This document shows, piece after piece, positions 1 through 7,671 of a stretch of 26,348 bases of DNA. A program made the position numbers and the translations under genes. The DNA is from Spirochaetota bacterium (GTDB lineage: Bacteria; Spirochaetota; Spirochaetia; Treponematales; Treponemataceae). Positions within the stretch are counted from its first letter, which is position 1. Each line of letters starts with the position of its first letter. Location of the stretch: positions 1-26,348 of the forward strand of contig JAEWMY010000027.1 in assembly GCA_023393015.1 (NCBI GenBank), given 5' to 3'. The notes under the pieces were generated by a model. That model ran no database searches and was not told the DNA's origin. It saw only the letters and a list, made by a program, of their open reading frames with translations.

Positions 1-2
1 AG

Positions 3-950
3 ACGGCGAATACCATGGCAGAAAGCGAGATGCCCTTTTGTCATATAGTTATTCCCCTGGCGTTTATTCCCTACGTGCTTACCAAAACAGTGGTCTTCCC
101 GGCAAGGATCCTCGGGCACTACGCGTCTATCGCCAGTATGCTGGTGATCTGGTTTGTGGCGACCATTACGATCGGCCGGGGCTGGTGTTCCTGGGTCTGC
201 TTTTACGGCGGGCTGGAAGACGGTTTTTCCGGTATGCGGAAAAAGGCGGCGGTGAAAACGGTGGCGAAAAACCGGGAGATTCGGGCGTTCCATTTCGCGG
301 TCCTGGTTTTTCTGGTTCTCATGACGCTCGCGTTCATGTCTTCCGTCTACTGCGAGTGGTTTTGTCCATTCAAACTGATAACCGAGTTTTCACAAATAGT
401 AGACATTCCATCCCTTATCTGGACCTTCGTGTTCATGTCGTTGTTTCTTGCGCTGGTGGTAGTGCTTCCCGTATTGACGAAAAAGAGAACCCAATGCAGC
501 GCGCTCTGTCCCTTTGGCGCGATGCAGTCTCTTTTGGACAGAGCAAGTATGTACCGCGTCGTCATCGATACCGACCGCTGTACCGGCTGCATGAAGTGCG
601 CCGAGGTCTGTCCGTTTTTCGCGATTGACCGGGAAACCATTCTGGAAAAGAAAGGACATCCGGAGATCACCTGCGCCAAGTGCGGTGCCTGCGTTGACGT
701 CTGTTCCAAAAATGCGATACGGTTCGACTTCTCGTTCACGAGACACTTCAAGGAGTGTCACCCCGCGCGGGAATTCCTGACCGGGCACGGCCCGTTCAGT
801 CGGTTGCTGCGCGACCTTCTCGAGCCGAGGAATTTCTTCGTGTTCGGCGCCTTTACCTTCGGAGTCGTTCTCTCGAGCTCTCTCGCGGTGAACGGACTAC
901 AGCGAATCGCGCGGGCATTGTCGGCCGCGTTCCGACTGGGGGGCCTGTGA
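3..950 (+). CDS. NapH/MauN-type 4Fe-4S polyferredoxin membrane protein (5' partial)
   Basis: This is an integral membrane iron-sulfur protein of the NapH-like type, expected to pass electrons across or along the inner membrane. Hydrophobic segments surround three Cys-rich loops that read CSWVCFYGG, CEWFCPF and CSALCPFGAM. These are followed by two classical 4Fe-4S motifs, CTGCMKCAEVCP and CAKCGACVDVCS, on what should be the cytoplasmic side. A last hydrophobic segment lies near the C-terminus. The first ATG in the window is at 15, but the frame stays open to the window edge (from base 3) and no Shine-Dalgarno sequence precedes that ATG. NapH-like proteins normally carry more N-terminal sequence, so the true start is probably upstream of the window. 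The stop overlaps the next start (TGATG at 948-952), which implies translational coupling. The electron donor and acceptor cannot be named from this window. Confidence 0.85.
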   Translation, partial: TANTMAESEMPFCHIVIPLAFIPYVLTKTVVFPARILGHYASIASMLVIWFVATITIGRGWCSWVCFYGGLEDGFSGMRKKAAVKTVAKNREIRAFHFAVLVFLVLMTLAFMSSVYCEWFCPFKLITEFSQIVDIPSLIWTFVFMSLFLALVVVLPVLTKKRTQCSALCPFGAMQSLLDRASMYRVVIDTDRCTGCMKCAEVCPFFAIDRETILEKKGHPEITCAKCGACVDVCSKNAIRFDFSFTRHFKECHPAREFLTGHGPFSRLLRDLLEPRNFFVFGAFTFGVVLSSSLAVNGLQRIARALSAAFRLGGL

Positions 951-2578
951 TGACGAACAGAGCAAAGGGAATCGTCTACGCGACGTCGGCGCTTCTTACT
1001 TTCGCATGCTGTACCGCGACCATTTTCTTTTCGTTTTATTTTTCCGGTTCCCTGCAACGCGTGGTTACATCGTTACTGAAACTGGAGATCTACCCTCCCC
1101 TGGTGGGAGGACAGATCGCCCGCACGGTATACGACCCGATGGAAGACGATACCGGCTGCGGGACCCTCGTGTATCCGGCGAACCGTCAGTTCCCGGAGGG
1201 GAATCTCGATCTCGTATCCTACACGGTTCGGGAACCGGTGTATCATGCGCCCTGGCAGGGCGTTCCCGAATACTGGCAACTGGAACTGGAATTTCGCACC
1301 GGCTTCGACGGGCAGTCCGTCAACGCCCGAAACCGGGCCATATTCATTTACCTTCACGTTCCCGGGCTCGGAGAGGGTTCGGTTGAAACGCTGTACGAGC
1401 GCGGCGAGATGGTCCGCTTTGATCCCGATTATCCGTGGCACTACGCGCTCGCCGTTAACGGCGACGCGGGTACCATCCATGACCGGGGCGGCAAGGCGAT
1501 CGGCAGGATCGACGTGCTGTATTCGAACAACGGCAAGAAGGTTTTCGTAAAAGTACCGCTCGTGAAAAAGGAGCTGCAACGCCTCTACGCTGTCGATTCG
1601 GTCAGGCATTATGTCCTCGTCGCCGCGCATTCCCCGCTGGACGCCGGGGGCGTGTTGCCCGTATCGAAGCGCAAGACGAGAACGACAGGAGGAGGCGCGG
1701 TCTCGGCGCTGACGCCGAGGGTATACGACCTCCTTTCGGAAACGGAACAGGGCGACATGCTATCGTCCTGGAACGATGCGACCTTCGAGCTCGCCCGCGT
1801 CGAGCCGGTGGAAATCCCGATGCGTCGGACAGCGGAATCAGCGGGCGAAGTCGACCGTGAAAGAATAACGGAACTCGAATCGGAGCGAAAGGCGATCGCC
1901 GAACGACTGCATGCCCTGAAACTGAGCCGGATTGACGAACTCCGCGCCTCCGACCCCGCGACGGTCCGCGAAAGGGAAGAACTCGCGATACTCGCGTTTG
2001 AGGTCGGCCAGGCGGAATTCTCCGAACGGCTGATCGACGGGTTACTGCGGGAAAATTCCGGAAATCCCCGTTGGCTCGCGTATAAGGGTTCCCTCGAGAG
2101 CAAGAAAGGCGACGGGGCGCCGGTAGTCGCGGCGGTCAAGGCCGTGGAAACGGGATACCGGTATCTCGACGAGGCGATCGCCCGCAGCGACGGGACGCTC
2201 GAGATGGCGGCGAGCGGCTCGGCCGATCGGTCCTCGATCCACGGCCGCGTCGACGCGCTCCTGAACAGGGCGGGAACGTCGAAATCCGTGCCGAACGAGG
2301 TGTTTCTCAAGGCGCGACAGGGAGCCCGCGACTTTCTGGAAGCCGCGGAACTGTTCCGCATCTCGGGAAACGAGTTGTCCTACGCGAACTGTTGCCTCTC
2401 TGCATCCGAGTGTTTCGCCATTGACGGCGCGCGCGGGGAGTCCGAGATATGGAAACGCGAGGCTGCGAGAATCGTCCGCGAGCGCGCGTCGTCGGAGGCC
2501 GCGGCAACGCTTGACGACCCGGAGCGGTTGCTCATGCTCGACCTCCAGATCGCCCTCCTGAGGGAAGGAATCCTGTAG
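950..2578 (+). CDS. membrane-anchored protein with glucodextranase-C/DOMON-like domain and helical tail
   Basis: This 542-residue protein has an N-terminal hydrophobic anchor (about residues 8-34). A predicted extracytoplasmic beta domain spans about residues 58-240. It begins DPMEDDTGCGTLVYP and continues with a pattern (F-P-E-G-N-L-D-L, then a W-x-x-A-L stretch) that I recognise as like the C-terminal module of glucodextranases, a DOMON/CBM9-like fold that binds sugars or, in other families, haem. The rest (about 300-542) is charged, helical and TPR-like, including a likely coiled coil around the ELESERKAIAERLHALK stretch. The frame is open back to 755, but the ATG at 950 overlaps the upstream stop and gives the membrane anchor, so I chose it. 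The coupling suggests it works with the iron-sulfur membrane protein. The domain match is from memory and moderate, and the biochemical role is unknown. Confidence 0.7.
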   Translation: MTNRAKGIVYATSALLTFACCTATIFFSFYFSGSLQRVVTSLLKLEIYPPLVGGQIARTVYDPMEDDTGCGTLVYPANRQFPEGNLDLVSYTVREPVYHAPWQGVPEYWQLELEFRTGFDGQSVNARNRAIFIYLHVPGLGEGSVETLYERGEMVRFDPDYPWHYALAVNGDAGTIHDRGGKAIGRIDVLYSNNGKKVFVKVPLVKKELQRLYAVDSVRHYVLVAAHSPLDAGGVLPVSKRKTRTTGGGAVSALTPRVYDLLSETEQGDMLSSWNDATFELARVEPVEIPMRRTAESAGEVDRERITELESERKAIAERLHALKLSRIDELRASDPATVREREELAILAFEVGQAEFSERLIDGLLRENSGNPRWLAYKGSLESKKGDGAPVVAAVKAVETGYRYLDEAIARSDGTLEMAASGSADRSSIHGRVDALLNRAGTSKSVPNEVFLKARQGARDFLEAAELFRISGNELSYANCCLSASECFAIDGARGESEIWKREAARIVRERASSEAAATLDDPERLLMLDLQIALLREGIL

Positions 2579-2633
2579 GAACGAAACGATCGGTCAAGTC
2601 GCGTACCGAGCGCGAAACCGGGGAATCCGCTGA

Positions 2634-2662
2634 TTGCGACCGTACCCGTTTCGCGTCATACT
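2634..2662 (+). promoter_or_regulatory. candidate sigma-70 promoter for the GH43 gene
   Basis: A TTGCGA element at 2634-2639 and CATACT at 2657-2662 are separated by 17 bases. Transcription would start near 2669, giving a leader of about 23 bases that contains the AAGGGG ribosome-binding site at 2681-2686. The -10 box is imperfect, so this is only a moderate call. Confidence 0.4.
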
Positions 2663-2691
2663 GTACCCATCGATTCCTTCAAGGGGTGACT

Positions 2692-3735
2692 ATGACCGTA
2701 TCGAAACTATCGTCGCTTTCCGTCCTCGCGTTTCTGGCCTCGCTCGGCGTCTCCTGCGCCTCGAAGGAGGCGAAGCAACAGATGAACGCGCCACTCGTAA
2801 CGCATATCTACACGGCGGATCCCTCCGTCCACGTGTTCGAGGAAAAGCTCTTCATCTATCCCTCGCATGACATCGAGAACAACAAGGCCAATTCGGGCAA
2901 CGGCGACCAATACGCCATGGAAGACTACCACGTGCTTTCAATGGAGGCGCCGGGGAAGGAGGTCACGGACCACGGCGAGGCGCTTCACCTCAAAAACGTT
3001 CCCTGGGCTGGTTCGCAAATGTGGGCCCCGGACGCGGCGTCGATTGACGGTACCTACGTCCTGTATTTCCCGGCGAAGGACAAGGCGGGCGTGTTCCGCA
3101 TCGGGGCCGCCACGGCCGCGACCCCGGCCGGACCCTTTATCGCCGAGACGGAACCGATCGCCGGAAGCTTCAGCATGGACCCGGCCGTCTTCGCGGACTC
3201 GGACGGCGCCCGCTACATGGTATTCGGCGGGCTCTGGGGCGGTCAGCTGGAAAGATGGCAAACGGGCGCGTACGACAGCGGTGCCTCCGCCCCACGCGGT
3301 CTCGCGCCCGCCTTGGGTCCGCGCATCTCGAAACTGACCGATAGCGGACTCGCCTTCGCGGAAAGCCCGCGAGAGATCGTCATAACGGACGAACAGGGAA
3401 AGCCCCTCGCGGCCCGGGACAACGCGCGCCGCTTTTTCGAGGGGGCCTGGCTCCACGCATACAAGGGCCTCTACTATCTTTCGTATTCGACCGGGGATAC
3501 CCATCTTCTCGTCTACGCGACGAGCCCGTCGATATACGGCCCGTATACCTACCGGGGGAAAATCCTCGATCCCGTGCGCGGATGGACGACGCACCATTCG
3601 ATCGTGAAGTTCAAGGGCAAATGGTACCTTTTCTATCACGACAGTTCACGGTCCGGCAAGGATCACCTGCGCGACGTGATGTATACGGAACTCAAGTACG
3701 ACGGAAAGGGAAACATCCTGCCGGTCGAGAGATAA
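2692..3735 (+). CDS. family 43 glycoside hydrolase (GH43), lipoprotein
   Basis: This is a 347-residue secreted glycosidase of the five-bladed beta-propeller GH43 family, whose members act on arabinose- or xylose-containing polysaccharides and oligosaccharides. The N-terminus is a lipoprotein signal (hydrophobic core, then LGVSC with Cys22), so it is probably anchored in the cell envelope. The three expected acidic catalytic positions can be placed: Asp43 in YTADPSVHVF (general base), Asp163 in SMDPAVF (pKa-tuning residue) and Glu250 in FFEGAWL (general acid). The propeller phrase NVPWAGSQMWAPDA is also typical. An in-frame GTG at 2686 is possible, but AAGGGG at 2681-2686 is well spaced from the ATG at 2692. 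Exact substrate specificity cannot be read by eye. No sugar transporter lies next to it, so it looks like a stand-alone scavenging enzyme. Confidence 0.9.
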   Translation: MTVSKLSSLSVLAFLASLGVSCASKEAKQQMNAPLVTHIYTADPSVHVFEEKLFIYPSHDIENNKANSGNGDQYAMEDYHVLSMEAPGKEVTDHGEALHLKNVPWAGSQMWAPDAASIDGTYVLYFPAKDKAGVFRIGAATAATPAGPFIAETEPIAGSFSMDPAVFADSDGARYMVFGGLWGGQLERWQTGAYDSGASAPRGLAPALGPRISKLTDSGLAFAESPREIVITDEQGKPLAARDNARRFFEGAWLHAYKGLYYLSYSTGDTHLLVYATSPSIYGPYTYRGKILDPVRGWTTHHSIVKFKGKWYLFYHDSSRSGKDHLRDVMYTELKYDGKGNILPVER

Positions 3736-3777
3736 GGCCGCGACGGCGAAAGAAGGCGATAATCCGCCCGAGAATCG

Positions 3778-3786
3778 TGATATACT
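3778..3786 (+). promoter_or_regulatory. extended -10 promoter for the glycine-rich lipoprotein
   Basis: The bases TGATATACT form an extended -10 element (TG, one base, then TATACT at 3781-3786). I see no convincing -35 box upstream. Transcription would start near 3793, and the GGGGGGAG ribosome-binding site follows at about 3807-3814. Confidence 0.5.
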
Positions 3787-3820
3787 TCCCTCAAGTCGAA
3801 AAGCGAAGGGGGAGTATGTC

Positions 3821-4879
3821 ATGAAATCGACGATTCGATCGCTGATTTTTACTCTGTGCCTTGCGCCGGTTATCGTATCTTGCGCGAGCCTCGGACCGAT
3901 CGCGGGCATCAAGGACGTGACGGACGTGGACTGGCAACTGCGTACGAGCGCCGATTACGAGAGAGCGCGGGAGGTTTTGCCCGATCGCCTTCAATTGGGC
4001 CACACATACCATATCGACGTACGATATAAAAAAGCCGATTCAATGCGGGAAAGCGTCTGGAAAGACCTGTATAGCTATGAGGGAATTTCCGCTACGGTAG
4101 ACCATCCCCTCTATCAGCTCGACTTTCCGACCCTGACTGTTTTGCCGAATCCGTTTCTCGCCTTACAGCCGAATCCGGCGACCTTGACCCTGACGTTTCC
4201 CGACTCGATCGGGAAAAACGTGGCGAAACCGCTCGTCGTCCCGATACCGCCCTCCTTGCCCTCGTTTCGGGGATGGTCCGGGCAAAACGGCGCTTCGGGC
4301 TCATTCGGCACGGACGGACGCGACGGGGAGAGCCTTGATCTCAGAATCTCGCGGTACCGAACGGACGACATCCCCTCCGCTGGCGCCGAATACCTGATAC
4401 TCGCGTACGACGCCATTTCCGGCAACGCGTGGATTTTCGATCCGGCATCAGGAACGATAGTCGTCGACGCATCGGGCGGCGACGGGGGAAACGGCGGCGA
4501 CGGCGAGAACCGCGAACTCGACGAAGATGATTATCGGGACAGCGTGATGGGTCAGGACGGCGGCGCGGGAGGCCGCGGGGGCAGGGGCGGCGACGTCGTC
4601 GTTACCGTAGACGCCGGTAGCGATCTTGGCGGGCTCATCAAGACAAACGTCGCGGGCGGCAGGGGCGGCAAGGGAGGCCAAGGCGGAGAGGGCGAGTACG
4701 CCGACAATCCGAGCGTCATCGGCGGAATACTTTCAATCTTCGAGGGAATTACCGGCAAAAAGGGAAAAAACGGAACGGATGGCTTGGCCGGACGCGTCTC
4801 GATCAGGAAAGGCAAACTCGACCGGATGTTCGCCGGGCTCGACAATCCCCTCTTCGAACCGTCACGGCTTCGTCCGTAG
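3821..4879 (+). CDS. glycine-rich collagen-like lipoprotein of unknown function
   Basis: This 352-residue protein has a lipoprotein signal peptide ending in VIVSC (Cys21). Residues about 22-150 form a beta-rich region that I do not recognise. From about residue 150 come islands of glycine-rich, collagen-like sequence: GWSGQNGASGSFGTDGRDG, then GGDGGNGGDGEN, GQDGGAGGRGGRGGD, AGGRGGKGGQGGEGE and GKKGKNGTDGLAG. Predicted beta strands such as DVVVTVDAGSDLGG lie between the islands. The layout suggests an elongated surface or periplasmic protein with glycine-rich loops rather than a true collagen triple helix, because the islands are short and irregular. A strong ribosome-binding site precedes the ATG. 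Its 3' end overlaps the convergent gene below by 18 bases. No function can be assigned. Confidence 0.8.
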   Translation: MKSTIRSLIFTLCLAPVIVSCASLGPIAGIKDVTDVDWQLRTSADYERAREVLPDRLQLGHTYHIDVRYKKADSMRESVWKDLYSYEGISATVDHPLYQLDFPTLTVLPNPFLALQPNPATLTLTFPDSIGKNVAKPLVVPIPPSLPSFRGWSGQNGASGSFGTDGRDGESLDLRISRYRTDDIPSAGAEYLILAYDAISGNAWIFDPASGTIVVDASGGDGGNGGDGENRELDEDDYRDSVMGQDGGAGGRGGRGGDVVVTVDAGSDLGGLIKTNVAGGRGGKGGQGGEGEYADNPSVIGGILSIFEGITGKKGKNGTDGLAGRVSIRKGKLDRMFAGLDNPLFEPSRLRP

Positions 4880-5215
4880 GTCGTCGCCTCCCGCGCTCCC
4901 GTATTGCCCGACGACCGCGGCCCGCTCGCGCTCGGGATTCTTCAGCAGGGCGAAATAGACGTCGGTTTCGTTCATGCGCAACGCGTCGACGATCCTCCGC
5001 AGGGGCATGAACGAGTCAGGCCGCCTGAACCGGAACGGCGTGCGCGATTCCAGCAATTCCATCAGCTCGACGCAGATACCGCCGAAACTCCCGTCATGGT
5101 TCCTGATTACCTTGGAGGCGGTATCCTGGTACTCGGTGCGTAACGTGACGGACTGCGGAAACGCGGCCGAGGCGAAAAAAAGGGCCGTCGCGACGAGCAT
5201 GCGTGCTTTCATCAT
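4862..5215 (-). pseudogene. C-terminally truncated family-3 solute-binding protein remnant
   Basis: This 117-residue open frame starts with a clear signal peptide (cleavage likely after AAFPQS). It then matches the first lobe of family-3 periplasmic amino-acid-binding proteins: VTLRTEYQDTASKVI, GGICVELMELLES, then MNETDVYFALLKNPERER. Intact family members run to roughly 220-260 residues and continue with the second lobe. Here the frame ends soon after the PERER position with an unrelated tail (GGDDLRTKP), inside the 3' end of the convergent lipoprotein gene. I could not find the missing half on the same strand, because that DNA encodes the glycine-rich lipoprotein on the other strand. ATGATG at 5215-5210 offers two starts, and GGGAGAG just upstream fits either. 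It is either a decaying gene or a small protein reusing one lobe. Confidence 0.6.
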
Positions 5216-5230
5216 TCTCTCCCAACACGA

Positions 5231-5258
5231 AGTATAGGAGTTTCCCCGTCGCTGTCAA
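5231..5258 (-). promoter_or_regulatory. sigma-70 promoter of the truncated binding-protein gene
   Basis: On the minus strand TTGACA (5258-5253) and TATACT (5236-5231) are separated by 16 bases. The -35 matches consensus fully and the -10 differs at one position. Transcription would start near 5224, leaving a leader of about 10 bases containing GGGAGAG. Confidence 0.7.
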
Positions 5259-5271
5259 AACGAGGCAGCGC

Positions 5272-6123
5272 TCACGTACGGGCGACGAGGACCATCGTGC
5301 GGGCCTTTTCGTTGTAGGGAGAGAAATCGAAGTCGCCGTATATCTCGACGGAGGCGAAACCGGAGGCCGTCATGAGTCGCTTGAGCTCGACGGCGGAATA
5401 AAGCCGCTGGACGAATACGTGATCGATCTTGCGGCCGTTCTCGTCGATGAGCATCCAGCGTGAACGAAGTCCCTCCCACGCGCCCTCGACCGAGAATTCC
5501 GTCAGCACGGTAAAGCCGCCGCGCTCGAACCATTCGCCCTCGGTGAAGTCGCGCACGGCGATCTCCCGGCCGGTCATCTCGAGGATGAACCACCCGCCCT
5601 TTTTCAGCGAGACGGCGATATTCTTGAGGATCTGCATGTCCTCCTCGATCGTGTCGCAATACCCGAAGCTCGTATAGAGGCTTACCGCGGCGTCGAACGC
5701 GCCCGGTTTCACGTAATGGCGCAAGTCCGCCTGCTCGAGATCGAGCTCGACGCCCTCGTCCTGCGCCGACTCGAGGGCCGCGTTCAAAAACGGCCGGATG
5801 AGATCGACGCCCGTCACGCGCGCGCCGCGAAGGGCGAGCTCGACGGCGATACGCCCCGGACCGCAACCCGCGTCGAGAATCGCGGGAGAATGCGGGCGCG
5901 TCGTCGATCCGCCCGCCGACTGCCCAACAGCCGACGGGTTGGTTGCCGGGTCTGCCGCCGAATGTTCGGTCGGAGCCTTTCCGTCCTGCGCGGGCGCGCC
6001 GATGATTCGAAGCACTCCCTCCGCCACGGCGGGAGCCTCGGCCCATCGTTGCGCGTCGAAGAGTACGGGGGAATACTGGGCCCAAAAGGATTCGTTCTCG
6101 AACCAATCTTTCTTTTTTTCCAT
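5272..6123 (-). CDS. class I SAM-dependent methyltransferase
   Basis: This 283-residue protein has the SAM-binding motif I ILDAGCGPGRIAVELA, a following acidic strand end (VTGVDLI), and a motif II/III area around DAAVSLYTSFGY. The strand phrase GGWFILEMTGRE is typical of small-molecule methyltransferases. The start chosen is the ATG at 6123, preceded by GAGGGGG on the minus strand and giving the common N-terminus WFENESFWAQYSPVLFD. The frame is open further upstream but without a better ribosome-binding site. An unusual low-complexity insertion rich in Ala, Pro, Gly and Ser (about residues 45-80) separates the N-terminal helix from motif I. The substrate is unknown. It diverges from acetate kinase, and I found no strong promoter of its own. 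Confidence 0.85.
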   Translation of the reverse strand: MEKKKDWFENESFWAQYSPVLFDAQRWAEAPAVAEGVLRIIGAPAQDGKAPTEHSAADPATNPSAVGQSAGGSTTRPHSPAILDAGCGPGRIAVELALRGARVTGVDLIRPFLNAALESAQDEGVELDLEQADLRHYVKPGAFDAAVSLYTSFGYCDTIEEDMQILKNIAVSLKKGGWFILEMTGREIAVRDFTEGEWFERGGFTVLTEFSVEGAWEGLRSRWMLIDENGRKIDHVFVQRLYSAVELKRLMTASGFASVEIYGDFDFSPYNEKARTMVLVART

Positions 6124-6197
6124 GACAATAATCCCCCTCGTGTCATTCATCTCGCGACATGCCGCTATTTTACTACAGAAGCCCGTCAAAGGCCAGC

Positions 6198-6226
6198 TTG
6201 AAAGTATGCGGCAATCGGAGTACACT
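6198..6226 (+). promoter_or_regulatory. sigma-70 promoter for ackA
   Basis: TTGAAA at 6198-6203 and TACACT at 6221-6226 are separated by exactly 17 bases. Transcription would start near 6233, giving a leader of about 49 bases that ends with the CAGGAG ribosome-binding site of ackA. Confidence 0.65.
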
Positions 6227-6281
6227 TTCGCCAACGCGTAACAACGATCCGTTCACGTACCTCAGCTCAGGAGTTTCATGT

Positions 6282-7634
6282 ATGGTTATCCTTACCCTCA
6301 ATTGCGGGAGCTCATCCGCGAAGTATCAAGTATTCGATTGGGACGATAAAAACGTCATCGCGTCAGGCGTCGTGGAACGCGTCACGCAGGAAGGCGGCTC
6401 GATCACCCACAACGCCACGGGCAAGAGCGAATACAAGATGAGTCACGAATGCCCGAACCACACGATCGCGGTCGAGCTCATCATCCGAACCCTGACCGAT
6501 CCCGACGTCGGCGTCATCAGGGACATGAGCGTCATCAAGGCCGTGGGACACCGGGTCCTTCACGGCGGAAACAAATTCACCAAATCGGTCATCGTGACCC
6601 CCGAGGTGCTCGACACCTTCCGAGAGGTACAGGATCTCGGCCCCCTCCACAATCCCGCGAACATCATGGGAATCGAGGCCGCGCAGAAAGTCCTTCCGAA
6701 CGTGCCCCATTGCGCCGTCATGGACACTGCCTGGCACCAAACCATGCCGGACACGAGCTTCATATACGCCGTACCCTACGAATGGTACGAAAAGTACGCG
6801 GTGCGGCGGTACGGTTTTCACGGCACGAGCTTCCTTTATACCGCCAAGCGGGCCTCGGTGATCCTCGGCAAAAAACCCGCCGACACGAACGTCATCATCG
6901 CGCATATCGGCAACGGAGCCTCGATGTGCTGCGTCAAGAACGGGGTGTGCTTCGACACCTCGATGGGTATCACCCCGCTCGAAGGTCTCGTGATGGGTAC
7001 CCGCTCCGGCGACTGCGACCCCGCCCTCGCCTTCTACATGATGCGCAAGGCCGGAATGAGCGTGGAGGACATCGATACCGCGCTCAACAAGAAATCCGGA
7101 CTCCTCGGGATTACGGGAAAATACGCCGACCGACGCGACGTCTCCAAGGCGATGGAAGCGGGAGACAAGCGGGCGGAGCTCGCCTTCAAACTGGAAACCT
7201 ACCGACTCCGGAAGTACATCGGTTCGTACGTCGCGGCGATGGGAAAGGTTCCCGACGCGCTCGTGTTTACCGCGGGCGTCGGCGAATTCCACTCGGGCGT
7301 CCGGGCCGGCGTCTGCGCGGGACTGGAGCACCTCGGCATCAAGCTCGATCCGGCGAAAAACGCCCTCGCGAGGACGCGGAACGCCGAAACCTGCATCAGC
7401 GCGGACGACTCCGCGATCAAGATACTGGTAATCCCCACCGACGAGGAACTGGTGATGACCGAGGACGCGTTCGCCCTCATGAAGGGGACCTACGACGTTC
7501 ACACGAAATTCGCCTACTCCTTCCAGTCGCCCGACTACGTCAACAAGGGTCGCGCGGAAGGAATCAAGCGGGACCTTGAAAAAACGCCCGAGCTCGCTAC
7601 TATTATAGTGAAGATACCGGGAACGACGAGATAA
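6282..7634 (+). CDS. ackA: acetate kinase
   Basis: Acetate kinase catalyses the reversible conversion of acetyl phosphate and ADP to acetate and ATP, the final substrate-level phosphorylation step of acetate fermentation. The 450-residue product has the family landmarks: VLTLNCGSSSAK-type N-terminus with Asn7, Ser10 and Ser12, GHRVLHGG (substrate-binding Arg), MDTAWHQTMP with the catalytic Asp, RRYGFHGTS, HIGNGAS, GTRSGDCDP (transition-state Arg) and TDEEL near the C-terminus. The frame is open back to 6159, but the ATG at 6282 has CAGGAG at the right distance and the correct family N-terminus. About 50 residues follow the usual end of the enzyme, a modest C-terminal extension. It is followed after 37 bases by a PfkB-type kinase, probably in the same transcript, which ends at the terminator at 8788. 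No phosphotransacetylase is in the window. Confidence 0.97.
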   Translation: MVILTLNCGSSSAKYQVFDWDDKNVIASGVVERVTQEGGSITHNATGKSEYKMSHECPNHTIAVELIIRTLTDPDVGVIRDMSVIKAVGHRVLHGGNKFTKSVIVTPEVLDTFREVQDLGPLHNPANIMGIEAAQKVLPNVPHCAVMDTAWHQTMPDTSFIYAVPYEWYEKYAVRRYGFHGTSFLYTAKRASVILGKKPADTNVIIAHIGNGASMCCVKNGVCFDTSMGITPLEGLVMGTRSGDCDPALAFYMMRKAGMSVEDIDTALNKKSGLLGITGKYADRRDVSKAMEAGDKRAELAFKLETYRLRKYIGSYVAAMGKVPDALVFTAGVGEFHSGVRAGVCAGLEHLGIKLDPAKNALARTRNAETCISADDSAIKILVIPTDEELVMTEDAFALMKGTYDVHTKFAYSFQSPDYVNKGRAEGIKRDLEKTPELATIIVKIPGTTR

Positions 7635-7671
7635 ACGATCCGCGTTCCCGACCCGAAGGAGTGCCCGTCGA

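Noticed and set aside
755..949. N-terminal extension of the 950 gene
   Set aside because: It overlaps the iron-sulfur protein in another frame and would remove the membrane anchor from the N-terminus. The TGATG overlap supports the start at 950.
4448..4845. Pro/Ala-rich antisense frames opposite the glycine-rich lipoprotein
   Set aside because: A proline-rich reading is the automatic complement of glycine codons and has no independent start signals.
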